Shown: one piece after another, positions 44,801 through 53,197 of the stretch | Numbering within the stretch: the first letter of the stretch is position 1 | Layout: the number at the start of each line of letters is the position of its first letter | DNA from: Crocinitomix algicola | GTDB taxonomy: Bacteria > Bacteroidota > Bacteroidia > Flavobacteriales_D > Crocinitomicaceae | Assembly (NCBI RefSeq): GCF_001661595.2 | Contig: NZ_LYPF02000016.1 | Location: 1 to 64,000, forward strand | Direction: 5' to 3' | Length of the DNA: 64,000 bases | Position numbers and translations under genes: made by a program | The notes under the pieces: model-generated | Database searches by the model: none | Told to the model about the DNA's origin: nothing | Seen by the model: only the letters and a program-made list of their open reading frames with translations

Positions 44801-47800
44801 ATCCAAACCATCTCCATCCGCGTCATTTGCAACGGGCGCTATATAATCTACCGAAGCCTGTCCCTCCACATTGTCAGGAATACCATCATTGTCAGAGTCT
44901 ATATCAAGATAATCAGGACCACTTAATCCGTCAGTATTTGGAATTGGTAATGCTGTTCCTCCGTCCCCAGGTCCAGGAATGGTATTGTCATCTGTATCAA
45001 CAAGATCGTTAAATCCATCATTATCTACATCAACAAATCCATCTAAATGACCATTGCCATCCGCATCAACTCCACCCGCTTCTATAGCATCAACAATACC
45101 ATCATTATCCGAGTCGATATCCAAATAATCCAGTAAACCATCAATATCCGAATCTAAACCTAACAGAGCAGTACCTCCAGCATCTGGATCAATAGCATCG
45201 CCAAATCCATCTCCATCAGAATCTACAAATCCATCCAGAACACCATCGCCATTGATATCTACACCATTTTGTTCAGTTATATCCGCAATTCCGTCATTAT
45301 CAGAATCAAGATCCACTCTATTTTGCAGACCATCGCTATCAGTATCAGGATTTTCATAAGGTGTACCGCCTTCGCTTGGGTCTACTAGGTCGGCTAATCC
45401 ATCATTGTCTGCATCTACAAAAGTATCAACTATACCATCACCATCACCATCAATTCCGCCTGATTCTACAATGTCTGGCGTACCATCATTATCCGAATCC
45501 AAATCATCTATATCGAACAGACCATCACCATCAGAATCTGGAAAAGGTAATATAGTACCCCCTTCATCAGCATCCACAACATCAGCCAAACCATCGCTAT
45601 CTGCGTCAGTAAATACATCAATAAGACCATCACCATCGGCATCCACACCACCAGCCTCAATCAAATCTGTCACACCATCATTGTCAGAATCAAGATCCAA
45701 ATAATTCGGAAGACCGTCACCATCCAAATCACTATCGCCTTCCGTTAAGTCAGGTATACCGTCATTATCATCATCTTCGTCATCTTCGTCACAAACACCA
45801 TCACCGTCCGAATCAACTTGTACAATTAGGTCAACTTCATCAAATGTAGAAGGACAAGATCCTCCAATAATTGTCCAACGAAATGTATTTGTACCTACTC
45901 CCAACCCAGTAACACCAGAAGTATTAAGCCAAGGAGTTGTTACTGAACCCGGTCCAGTAATTACGCTCCAAGACCCCGCTCCATAGATCGCTAAATTACC
46001 ATCGAGGATAGCGATATCATTGTCACAGATAATCTGATCAAGTCCAGCATCAGCAACAGTAGGTATTGTGTCAACATCAATGGTTACTGCATCTGTACTT
46101 GCGGGACAATCAGGTCCGTTTGTGATAGCCCATTGAAATGTATTTATTCCATACCCCAAACTATTAACTTCCGAATCGAAGCTAGTTGGAGATACTATTA
46201 CCGCATCACCTGATGTTAAGGTCCATTCACCCGTACCTATTAATGGTTCATTCCCTGCCAATGTAGCTGTTCCAGGTTCAATACAAACAGTCAAATCTAT
46301 TCCAGCATCTGCAGTAGTAGGATATTCATAAAATGTATCAACAGTTATTTCTATCGTATCAGCACAACCTCCGTCCGCTGTGTTTATCCCGTAATATAAT
46401 CCAGCAGCAGTCGCTTCAGTTACTGGACTAAAAACTGCATTATAATAATCATACCCTACAAAGGGGAAATCCGCAAATAAAACACCTTCACAATAACCTG
46501 CAACTGTTGTATCGCTTGGGAAAACACAGGAAGCATCATCAACTAACAAATCAGTTGAACCTGCTAACTCACATCCAAAACCATCTAGTAGTCCAGGTGT
46601 ACTCTGTTCACTGAATACAGCTCCTGAGGCCTGACCAATTCCATTTATATAGGCATTATTTTCAATTAGATTATCACACGCCAATAATATACAATCTTCA
46701 ATGACTGTAGCTTCAAAAGTAAACACCGTACTATCAAGACCAGTAGGGCTATTCAACACGATTCCTCCAAATGAATCATCAGCACCTGTTCCAATATTCA
46801 CACGAACTACACGATTTACTGCGTCATAAAAGCCTTGGTCATCACCCATGGCATCGGTTTTAGCGCCTAAATTTGGTCCATGAATGATTTCAATTGATCC
46901 AGGAACAAATTCTAAATGCTCTGATAAAGTATCAACAATAAAAGTATTTTCAGAAGGATTTGAACCTATGTTTTTTCCGACTACAGTGTATTTAAGAACA
47001 TCTCCAGGTTCGACTGTTCCACCATCGACATCCTCAACCCTAACTTCTGCGCGAATATCCGGTTCATGGACATCCATCGCTAAAGTAATCACCTGCACAT
47101 GAACGGTTTCATTGTTCGTTGTTACTTTAACAGTTGCACTTGTTTCCGAATTCCCGATATAAGCAAAGCTCGAATTATCTGGACTAAATATATCTGCATC
47201 AATTGAGATATTATTATGAATTAACGGAAGTTGCGAGGTACTTGCTGCAGACTCCGTTGTTTGAGAAAAATTAAAAATATCATCTGCAGGATTCAATGCA
47301 TTAAAAATGGGAACGAACCCGCTCCCCCCATCGAATAAAAGTGAATCGCCATTAAAACCTCGATCACCGTCATAACCATAAACACCAACATCAAAAGTAA
47401 CTGGTCCACTTGGGGGTGTTTCAAAACCAGTAATTCCAACTTCCACTTCTGTTCCTGCATTATCAATATTTACTAAACCATCAAAAACGTTAAGGTTTCT
47501 CATTGGATAACTATCATTTTCATAAACAACGACAATATTCCAACCTCCCCATAGATTATAGGATATACCCAACCTACTATACACATTGGCAACTGTATAG
47601 CGCGATTTTACAGGATTGGACTTAACAATTTCAGTAATATCAGCAAAACAATAGTAAACTCTATTACCTAAACCTTCAGCTGCGCCCGCATCAATTAGCA
47701 GGTCTGCAGTAACATCAGAATAGCTGCCTCCATTAGCACCAATCTTGATTTGATTTCGATTTGGAAATGTAACATCAGCATCATCTGAACGCCCACCCCA

Positions 47801-48148
47801 ATAGATTCCTGCAAAAAGAATATTGCTACAGTCCATTAAATTAAGGCTATCAGAACTTGAACTGAAAGTAGCGGCATCACCGTCAATATCAATATAATTT
47901 GCGCCATGGTCATTATTTTGGCTCCAAACGTCATATGTAGGAGGAAGTTGTCCAGCTAAATCAACACAATTTGCTCCACCACCACCAGAACCATTACATT
48001 CAATAATAGCATTAGAAACGAAGTCAATACTTCCTTTTGCCGATTTTTGATAACGTGTAACAAAAGGTACAATGGTCTGACTGTAAGCGTCACAGGCAAT
48101 TAGCAAGACACCAAAATATATTGAAAATCGGAGTAGGTAATTTCTCAT
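41879..48148 (-). CDS. Giant Asp-rich thrombospondin type 3 repeat protein with type B T9SS sorting domain
   Basis: A 2089-residue surface protein. Signal peptide MRNYLLRFSIYFGVLLIACDAYSQ, an N-terminal region without a recognised family, a DUF11-type domain near 365-420 (DVLKYTVVGKNIGSNPSENT), Ig/PKD-like repeats near 605-780, then a long array of calcium-binding TSP3-type repeats (DxDxDG; for example DLDSDNDGIPDIVEAGG) from about residue 785 to 1985, organised in super-repeats of about 450 residues. The end is a gliding-motility-associated (type B) sorting domain: FSPDGDGINDYFVIE, IFNRWGEKVYET. Export should use the adjacent PorP/SprF. It probably forms a long, calcium-stiffened adhesin or filament. 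Confidence 0.92.
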   Translation of the reverse strand: MRNYLLRFSIYFGVLLIACDAYSQTIVPFVTRYQKSAKGSIDFVSNAIIECNGSGGGGANCVDLAGQLPPTYDVWSQNNDHGANYIDIDGDAATFSSSSDSLNLMDCSNILFAGIYWGGRSDDADVTFPNRNQIKIGANGGSYSDVTADLLIDAGAAEGLGNRVYYCFADITEIVKSNPVKSRYTVANVYSRLGISYNLWGGWNIVVVYENDSYPMRNLNVFDGLVNIDNAGTEVEVGITGFETPPSGPVTFDVGVYGYDGDRGFNGDSLLFDGGSGFVPIFNALNPADDIFNFSQTTESAASTSQLPLIHNNISIDADIFSPDNSSFAYIGNSETSATVKVTTNNETVHVQVITLAMDVHEPDIRAEVRVEDVDGGTVEPGDVLKYTVVGKNIGSNPSENTFIVDTLSEHLEFVPGSIEIIHGPNLGAKTDAMGDDQGFYDAVNRVVRVNIGTGADDSFGGIVLNSPTGLDSTVFTFEATVIEDCILLACDNLIENNAYINGIGQASGAVFSEQSTPGLLDGFGCELAGSTDLLVDDASCVFPSDTTVAGYCEGVLFADFPFVGYDYYNAVFSPVTEATAAGLYYGINTADGGCADTIEITVDTFYEYPTTADAGIDLTVCIEPGTATLAGNEPLIGTGEWTLTSGDAVIVSPTSFDSEVNSLGYGINTFQWAITNGPDCPASTDAVTIDVDTIPTVADAGLDQIICDNDIAILDGNLAIYGAGSWSVITGPGSVTTPWLNTSGVTGLGVGTNTFRWTIIGGSCPSTFDEVDLIVQVDSDGDGVCDEDDEDDDNDGIPDLTEGDSDLDGDGLPNYLDLDSDNDGVTDLIEAGGVDADGDGLIDVFTDADSDGLADVVDADEGGTILPFPDSDGDGLFDIDDLDSDNDGTPDIVESGGIDGDGDGIVDTFVDADNDGLADLVDPSEGGTPYENPDTDSDGLQNRVDLDSDNDGIADITEQNGVDINGDGVLDGFVDSDGDGFGDAIDPDAGGTALLGLDSDIDGLLDYLDIDSDNDGIVDAIEAGGVDADGNGHLDGFVDVDNDGFNDLVDTDDNTIPGPGDGGTALPIPNTDGLSGPDYLDIDSDNDGIPDNVEGQASVDYIAPVANDADGDGLDDAYDLDASGTSIQPVNTDGTDTPDYIDTDADNDGESDLIEGHDMDGDGIPETSLSGLDSDNDGLDDAFDTVFLIDLTSGTNAANGTVDPLTDGVFADADNPLEGDLDFREYDSDSDGITDDIDLDDDNDGIPDLEEGDDDNDGDGVPNRLDLDSDNDGIADIVEAGGVDVNGDGVVDVFEDTDADGLADIYDSDNGGTALANLDADNDGVLNIHDLDSDNDGTPDIVEAGGVDTDNNGQLDDLTDSDGDGFGDLVDTDNNMIPGDGDGGVSLIDPDTDADGYANRIDLDSDNDGIPDLYEQRGLDENRDGRIDGFTDMDGDGMADLIDPDNGGLSLPGADFDLDGIPDYLDLDADNDGIVDAIEAGGMDLDGDGQLDGFVDADDDGFNDLVDTDDDTVPGGADGGTSLTIADTDGEGEEDYRDIDADGDGIPDNVEGQVSEAYSAPANVDADGDGIDDAYDNDTGGLSIQPTDTDGDGIPDFQDLDSDNDGELDQIEGFDLDGDGTPDTEAIGEDSDNDGLDNAFDIIELTVETSFTNGANGTVNPLTDGVFADADTPGVGDLDFREADTDGDGISNEFDLDDDNDGIPDLVEDLNEDGDNNPLTNPTDTDNDGVIDLLDLDSDNDGIPDIVEAGGIDDNGDGKVDDLAEDGSLLNDSNSNGLDDFYDVDNGGTAIPNLDTDSDGLVNYRDLDSDDDGIFDRVEEGGLDSDNDGLVDTWADEDENGIPNYADAYFTGGLDEDHDGIDDDFQTGIDSDNDGIGDEFDHDANGDGWDDENGLLGRTDTDNDGTPDRLDLDSDNDSVPDEIENDPNEDGIGPDDTDNDGIPDFQDDNDDNDQFPTIEEAILEGNNYVDCDDDGIPDYLDPGPCGLKIPTGFSPDGDGINDYFVIEKIEAYPNATLVIFNRWGEKVYETTNGYSNDWDGTSQFGVVVGNQLPEGTYFYVLDLKDDSGLDLAEDNDGGVIKGYVYLKK
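43033..45760 (-). repeat. Tandem super-repeats within the TSP3 array
   Basis: The marker DDDNDGIPDL[TEV]E recurs at about 45751, 44404 and 43033, spaced 1347 and 1371 nt (449 and 457 codons). A second marker, FADAD...GDLDFRE, recurs at about 44472 and 43101 (1371 nt). Two complete super-repeats and a shorter, diverged third are visible, each containing the same succession of smaller TSP3 units. Confidence 0.75.
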
Positions 48149-48347
48149 AGATTTTTGTATGGTTGTAGCATCCTAATAAAAAGCGAAATTATTGATAAAA
48201 TCATAAGTGTCAAAATAATATCGTCATATCAACTTATTTAAACGATAAAGTGCGTAATTTAACCAATGTTCGGATTTATGTTAAATGAATTAACAAAACC
48301 TGAGTTAATCCCATCTAAAATACTAAAAACTACTTTAGTACAAAAGT

Positions 48348-50108
48348 TTAATAAAACATTCCTACAATAGCAGCCGTTAATAAACTCGCTATTGTTCCCC
48401 CCAACAATGCTTTCATACCAAGTTTAGACAACAAACCTTTTCGACTCGGCACCAATGCACCTATACCGCCAATTTGTATACCTATTGAGGCAAAGTTCGC
48501 AAATCCACAAAGCATATATGTACTTATTATTATCGCTTTTTCCGATAGCATTCCGCTTTCTTTCATTTCATTTAACCTCGGATATGCAATAAACTCATTA
48601 AGTACTGTCTTTTGGCCAAGTAGCTCACCGACGGACACAATCTCATTATAATCTACACCAATAAGCCATACAATCGGTGCTCCAATATATCCAAGAATAA
48701 ATTGCAGCGATAATCCGCCGTAAGCAGTATTACGAGCGATAATTTCATTTAATCCGGTTACTCCACCTATTCCATCTAAAATACCATTACATAATGCCAT
48801 TAATGCAACAAAAACGAGAAGCATTGCACCGACATTGACTGCAAGTTTTAAACCATCCGTTGTACCATTTGAAATAGCTTCAAGAATATTGGTCCCTATT
48901 TTTTGCTTATCAATTTCTAAATTTTCATTAATCTCTTCAGTTTCTGGCACGAGAATTTTCGCAGCAACAATAGCTGCAGGTGCAGATATTATTGAAGCCG
49001 TTAGAAGATGTTTCGCGAAAAAAACTTGTTGCACCGGGTCATCTCCACCTAAAAAATTAACATAAGCTGCTAAAACACCTCCCGCTATAGTCGCCATTCC
49101 TCCAGTCATCAAACACATGACTTCTGACTTTGTCATTCCCAACAAATACGGTTTAACGAGTAATGGTGATTCAGTTTGACCTAAAAAGACATTACCTGCT
49201 GCCGCGAGACTTTCAGCTCCCGAGAGTCTCATAAATTTCTTCATGATAAATGCAAACATGAAAACAACAACCTGTAAGACGCCCAAATAATATAACACAC
49301 TCATGAGAGCAGAAAAGAAGATTATCGTGGGCAAAACAGTAATCGCAAAATTTGCCCAGCTCGATTGCAACTTTTGTCCAGCACCAAACTCTCCGAAAAG
49401 AAAATCAATTCCATCGTTAGTATAAGCAATTAATTGAACAAATTTACCACTGACCCAATGAAATGCACCCTCAACAAAGGGAACTTTTAGTACGAGGATA
49501 GCTATAATAATTTGAAGAGCCATTCCCTTTGCAATAAGTTTCCAATCTATTTTCTTTTTTTGATTCGAGAAAAGAAAAGTAATGAAGAGCAAGCCCATTA
49601 TTCCAAAACCACCACGCAGAATGGACCAAAAAGATACTGATAATGTTTCTTGTTTTATTTTAATATAATGATGGTCTTTCTGATCAAATTTAAATTTTAA
49701 TTCACTGTTGGATAACACATCAATTCGAACTTTATATTGACTTGGAACGGCTTTTAAACTTTTGGGCTTAACGTGTGTTTTTAATATGTTCTTTTGAAAA
49801 TAGTCTGCCGATACTTTTCCGTCTGGACCTTGGGTTACCATAATTGAGTCAACAAAATATGTCTCTTGCTCAACAAACGAAAGAATTAGTTCATTGTTAT
49901 CCTTTTCCCAGGTACCTTTTATGGGTTTATCTCTCCAATTTTCAGCAATAAACTTTGACCCAGACTCTTTACTAAAAAAGTACACCTTTTTAACTGATGC
50001 AGAATCTTTAGTTTCGCTATTAATTTCCGACCAAGACCCAAGAATAGGGTCATGACTTTTATCGCTTCCACAAGAAATTAGCATCAGCATAAAAAGCCAT
50101 GGAAACAA
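48348..50108 (-). CDS. Concentrative nucleoside transporter fused to an N-terminal lipoprotein domain
   Basis: A 586-residue protein (from TTG). The C-terminal ~420 residues are a CNT/NupC nucleoside transporter: GQTESPLLVKPYL near 305-318, SEVMCLMTGGMATIAGGVLAAYV near 321-343, NGTTDGLKLAVNVGAMLLVFVALMAL near 410-435 and YMLCGFANFASIGIQIGG near 529-546. The first ~155 residues are different: a lipobox (MLISC, Cys13) and a lipocalin-like segment (ILGSWSEINSE ... KGTWEKDNNELILSF). The start is uncertain: with TTG the signal lacks positive charge, whereas a CTG at 50129 would give MKNFKLILFPWLF, an ideal lipoprotein signal. The gene follows the nuclease gene closely. Confidence 0.85.
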   Translation of the reverse strand: MFPWLFMLMLISCGSDKSHDPILGSWSEINSETKDSASVKKVYFFSKESGSKFIAENWRDKPIKGTWEKDNNELILSFVEQETYFVDSIMVTQGPDGKVSADYFQKNILKTHVKPKSLKAVPSQYKVRIDVLSNSELKFKFDQKDHHYIKIKQETLSVSFWSILRGGFGIMGLLFITFLFSNQKKKIDWKLIAKGMALQIIIAILVLKVPFVEGAFHWVSGKFVQLIAYTNDGIDFLFGEFGAGQKLQSSWANFAITVLPTIIFFSALMSVLYYLGVLQVVVFMFAFIMKKFMRLSGAESLAAAGNVFLGQTESPLLVKPYLLGMTKSEVMCLMTGGMATIAGGVLAAYVNFLGGDDPVQQVFFAKHLLTASIISAPAAIVAAKILVPETEEINENLEIDKQKIGTNILEAISNGTTDGLKLAVNVGAMLLVFVALMALCNGILDGIGGVTGLNEIIARNTAYGGLSLQFILGYIGAPIVWLIGVDYNEIVSVGELLGQKTVLNEFIAYPRLNEMKESGMLSEKAIIISTYMLCGFANFASIGIQIGGIGALVPSRKGLLSKLGMKALLGGTIASLLTAAIVGMFY

Positions 50109-50134
50109 TATCAGTTTAAAATTTTTCAGAAGGA

Positions 50135-50722
50135 TTAATTTCGTTTATTCAACTCATCTCTAATTTCAGATGCTCTCTCATAGTCTTCACGGCCAATTGC
50201 ATCTTCAAGCAAAGCTTCTAGTTCTTTTGTTGAAGCAGATGCAAGGCTATTTTCTTCTTTGTCGGCTGAGGAATCATCAATTTCAGCAGTACCAGACTCG
50301 CCTTCAATTTCATCTTCTAATTGTATACCTGCTGAACTTAAAATATGCTCAAAGGAATATACGGGACAATTCGCACGAATACCAATTGCAATGGCATCAC
50401 TAGTTCGCGCATCTATTTCAATAATCTCACCTTCCTTATCACAGACCAACTTGGCGTAAAAAACACCTTCAACTAAATTGTAAATTAGAACCTCTTTAAT
50501 TGTGACATTAAAAGCTTCAACGAAGGACTTAAATAAATCATGTGTCAATGGTCGAGAAGGTTTCATTTTTTCCAATTCTATGGCAATTGACTGCGCTTCA
50601 AATCCACCAATAATAATCGGTAACCTTCTAGCGCCGTTTTTTTCAGCCAATACAAGCGCGTAGGCACCTGATTGAGTTTGACTGTAGGAAAGACCGATAA
50701 TTTTTAATTCAATTTTTTCCAT
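50135..50722 (-). CDS. Bifunctional nuclease-family protein (DUF151) with UVR motif
   Basis: A 195-residue protein. The DUF151/BFN domain covers about residues 1-130 (LVLAEKNGARRLPIIIGGFEAQSIAIELEKMKPSRPLTHDLF; IDARTSDAIAIGIRANCPVY). A Ser/Glu/Asp-rich linker follows, then a UvrB/UvrC-type motif (KELEALLEDAIGREDYERASEIRDELNKRN) at the C-terminus. DUF151 proteins have been reported with nuclease activity; the UVR motif hints at a protein-protein contact in DNA repair or stress. The start is ATG 50722, directly after the etfA terminator hairpin; an upstream frame through the hairpin is rejected. Confidence 0.9.
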   Translation of the reverse strand: MEKIELKIIGLSYSQTQSGAYALVLAEKNGARRLPIIIGGFEAQSIAIELEKMKPSRPLTHDLFKSFVEAFNVTIKEVLIYNLVEGVFYAKLVCDKEGEIIEIDARTSDAIAIGIRANCPVYSFEHILSSAGIQLEDEIEGESGTAEIDDSSADKEENSLASASTKELEALLEDAIGREDYERASEIRDELNKRN

Positions 50723-50753
50723 AAAACGAAAAGGAGTTGCTGCTCGCAACTCC
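50723..50753 (-). terminator. Terminator of the etf operon abutting the next start codon
   Basis: On the minus strand GGAGTTGC (50753-50746), 5-nt loop, GCAACTCC (50740-50733), then TTTTCGTTTT. The ATG of the bifunctional nuclease gene begins at the next base (50722). Confidence 0.78.
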
Positions 50754-50770
50754 CTTTTATTATAAGATGA

Positions 50771-51712
50771 TTAATTCTGAGCTTTCAATTTTTCTATTTC
50801 AGCTGTCAATTTAGGTAATACTTCAAATGCATCCCCAACAATTCCATAATCCGCTGCTTTGAAAAATGGTGCTTCCGGATCAGTATTAATAACAACAATT
50901 ACCTTACTTCCATTAACACCTGCTAGATGTTGGATTGCTCCTGATATACCAGCAGCAATATAAAGATTTGGTCTAATAGCTACTCCTGTTTGACCAACAT
51001 GTTCATGATGCGGTCTCCATCCAATATCAGCCACAGGACGCGAACAAGCAGTAGCTGCACCAAGTGATTTCGCTAAATCTTCTACAATCCCCCAATTTTC
51101 CGGTCCCTTTAATCCACGACCAGCAGAAACTACTAATTCTGCTTCCGGTAACAAGACGTCACCTTCTTGTTTTTTAACCTCTTTAACCGTCATTGAAGGT
51201 GCACCCAAATCGGCATCAAAATTTTCAACTGTAGCCTCACCAGACCCTATTTCAACTCCAACAGAATTAGGAGTTAAAGCAATAACCTTTTTGCTAGTTT
51301 TAACTTTTACCTTTCCAAAAGCTTTACCTGAAAACACGTTCACTTTTACCGAACCATCTTCAGCAGGTAATTCAATTGCCCCTGAAACTAATCCTGCTTT
51401 CATACTAGCCGAAACTCTTGGCGCAATTGCGCGGCCACTCAAATCTTGAGAAAAAACAATTGTTTCTGCACCTATTTCATTGGCAGCTGCATTTACCAGC
51501 TTACTCACTTGAGTCGCATCGTGGTTTGTTAAACCAGTGTGTACAAGTACCTTCTTTGCACCAACTGAACCTAAGCTTTTTAATTCTTCATGATCAATAC
51601 TACCATTTGTTACAACAGTAGTTTCTCCTATTTTACTTCCATATTGAACAGCCTCCATTGCATTTTTTGCAATTTTACCGTTTAATGTATCTATATATAC
51701 TAATACTGACAT
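50771..51712 (-). CDS. etfA: Electron transfer flavoprotein alpha subunit
   Basis: A 313-residue FAD-binding subunit. The C-terminal FAD domain shows VSAGRGLKGPENW near residues 196-208, RPVADIGWRPHHEHVGQTG near 223-241 and RPNLYIAAGISGAIQHLAGV near 244-263, and ends in a Leu/Lys helix. With EtfB it accepts electrons from acyl-CoA and other dehydrogenases and passes them to the quinone pool. It follows etfB by 12 nt. No dehydrogenase or ETF-quinone oxidoreductase is adjacent. Confidence 0.96.
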   Translation of the reverse strand: MSVLVYIDTLNGKIAKNAMEAVQYGSKIGETTVVTNGSIDHEELKSLGSVGAKKVLVHTGLTNHDATQVSKLVNAAANEIGAETIVFSQDLSGRAIAPRVSASMKAGLVSGAIELPAEDGSVKVNVFSGKAFGKVKVKTSKKVIALTPNSVGVEIGSGEATVENFDADLGAPSMTVKEVKKQEGDVLLPEAELVVSAGRGLKGPENWGIVEDLAKSLGAATACSRPVADIGWRPHHEHVGQTGVAIRPNLYIAAGISGAIQHLAGVNGSKVIVVINTDPEAPFFKAADYGIVGDAFEVLPKLTAEIEKLKAQN

Positions 51713-51724
51713 TCTAATTCCTTT

Positions 51725-52465
51725 TTAAATTACTTTAGCTTCGTTGTGCAATAAATTCACCAATTCGGCAACATTATCTGCATCCACATATTTGCATTCA
51801 GATTTAGCCGGTGGTAATTCATAAGCCTCAAAGTCAACCAACTCTTCACATTCCACAGCTGGCACCACTTCTAACGGTTTTGTTCTTGCCGCCATAATTC
51901 CTCGCATATTCGGTATACGCTGTTCTGCCATTCCTTTTGCAGCACTTAAAACAAATGGTGTATTAACTTCAACAATCTCCACTCCACCAACAGTCTCTTT
52001 TTCTATTGTCGCCGTAGTACCCGACATTTCCATTTTTGTAGCAAGACTTACAAAAGGTTGTCCTAACAATTCTGCTACCATACCCCCAACTTGAGAACCA
52101 TTGTAATTAATGGTTTCTTTTCCAGTAAGTACCATATCAAAACCATTTGCTTTGGCATACTCTGCGATTTGGAACGCAGTGAAATAAGCATCATTTGCTT
52201 CAGCATCGATTCGAACTGCATTATCCGCACCAATAGCCAAAGCTTTTCTAATTATTGAATCGTCAGCAGCTGTACCAACTGTAATCGTCGTTACCGACCC
52301 TCCATTCTGTTCTTTCAACTCTAATGCTCGAACTAAAGCATACCATTCATCGTAAGGGTTTACGATATACTGAACACCAGTTTCATTGAACTTTGTATTA
52401 TTTTCTGTAAAGTCAATTTTACTGGTCGTATCAGGCGATTTACTGATACAAACTAAAAACTTCAT
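51725..52465 (-). CDS. etfB: Electron transfer flavoprotein beta subunit
   Basis: A 246-residue AMP-binding subunit. Landmarks are VCISKSPDTTSKIDF at the start, NPYDEWYALVRALELKEQNGG near 36-56, the VLTGKETINYNGSQVGGMVAELLGQPFVSLATKME signature near 109-143, and SAAKGMAEQRIPNMRGIMAARTKPLE near 173-198. First gene of the etfBA operon. Confidence 0.96.
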   Translation of the reverse strand: MKFLVCISKSPDTTSKIDFTENNTKFNETGVQYIVNPYDEWYALVRALELKEQNGGSVTTITVGTAADDSIIRKALAIGADNAVRIDAEANDAYFTAFQIAEYAKANGFDMVLTGKETINYNGSQVGGMVAELLGQPFVSLATKMEMSGTTATIEKETVGGVEIVEVNTPFVLSAAKGMAEQRIPNMRGIMAARTKPLEVVPAVECEELVDFEAYELPPAKSECKYVDADNVAELVNLLHNEAKVI

Positions 52466-52500
52466 ATTATCTTTTTATTTTATTAATTTTTAAAGTATGC

Positions 52501-52508
52501 CAAATTTA
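52501..52508 (-). promoter_or_regulatory. -7 promoter box of etfBA
   Basis: Minus-strand TAAATTTG (52508-52501) matches TAnnTTTG and lies about 36 nt before the etfB ATG. No -33 TTG at 19-20 nt is present. Confidence 0.45.
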
Positions 52509-52583
52509 CCAAAATTTTAACAAACTCGATATTAAGCGAATTAATTTAAAACACACTGTCAACTATTCTTAATTCAATTTTAT

Positions 52584-53105
52584 TTAAATACGCGATGTTA
52601 ATGTTTCATCTAAAGGACTAACACCACTTCTATAACGGTATTCTAACTTCCCTTTTTCATTAATCAAAAACTTTTCAAAGTTCCATTTAATTGCTCCATT
52701 AAACGCTTCATTTTCTTGATTGCACAACCACTTAAATAGGGGAGAAATTCCTTCACCAGCTACATCTTGTTTTTCTGCCATTAAAAACGTAACACCATAA
52801 TTCACCTGACAGAATCGCTCAATACTTTCATTTGTTCCTGGTTCTTGCCCTCCAAAATTATTTGCTGGAACACCAATTATCACCAATTCATTCTTGTACT
52901 TTTCATGTAACTCTTGCAATTCAGAATACTGCGGTGTATATCCACACTCCGATGCTGTATTTACAAGAAGAATTTTCTTTCCTTCGAACGATTTCAAATC
53001 AACTATTTCACCCTCAATGGACTGAATTTTAAAGTCATAAATATTATCCTGCGTAAATCCCATAACCGACATTAAGATTGTTATTATTAAACTTATTTTT
53101 CTCAT
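52584..53105 (-). CDS. Glutathione peroxidase-family thiol peroxidase, exported
   Basis: A 173-residue protein with a signal peptide (MRKISLIITILMSVMGFTQ), hence probably periplasmic. The peroxidatic Cys54 lies in NTASECGYTPQY, with the conserved VPANNFGGQEPG (Gln) and KWNFEKFLI (Trp) completing the GPx active site. Bacterial members usually use thioredoxin rather than glutathione. It reduces hydroperoxides. Nearby genes are not clearly linked. Confidence 0.93.
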   Translation of the reverse strand: MRKISLIITILMSVMGFTQDNIYDFKIQSIEGEIVDLKSFEGKKILLVNTASECGYTPQYSELQELHEKYKNELVIIGVPANNFGGQEPGTNESIERFCQVNYGVTFLMAEKQDVAGEGISPLFKWLCNQENEAFNGAIKWNFEKFLINEKGKLEYRYRSGVSPLDETLTSRI

Positions 53106-53197
53106 ATTTTTTCTATTTTGTTGACGAGTTTTAATGATTAACTCATCAAAGCATAAAATGTTCTAGAAAGTTAAGTATTCCAAAAAGATTAATTTCC

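Noticed and set aside
42175-45704. Several plus-strand frames rich in His, Ser and Pro opposite the TSP3 gene
   Set aside because: They are antisense readings of the repetitive Asp codons (GAT/GAC read as ATC/ATG/CAT). They share the repeat pattern, have no start signal or promoter, and look unlike proteins.
41879-48148. CRISPR-like regular repeats
   Set aside because: Repeats are coding, in frame and of varied length, with no identical direct repeats of 23-47 nt separated by unique spacers.
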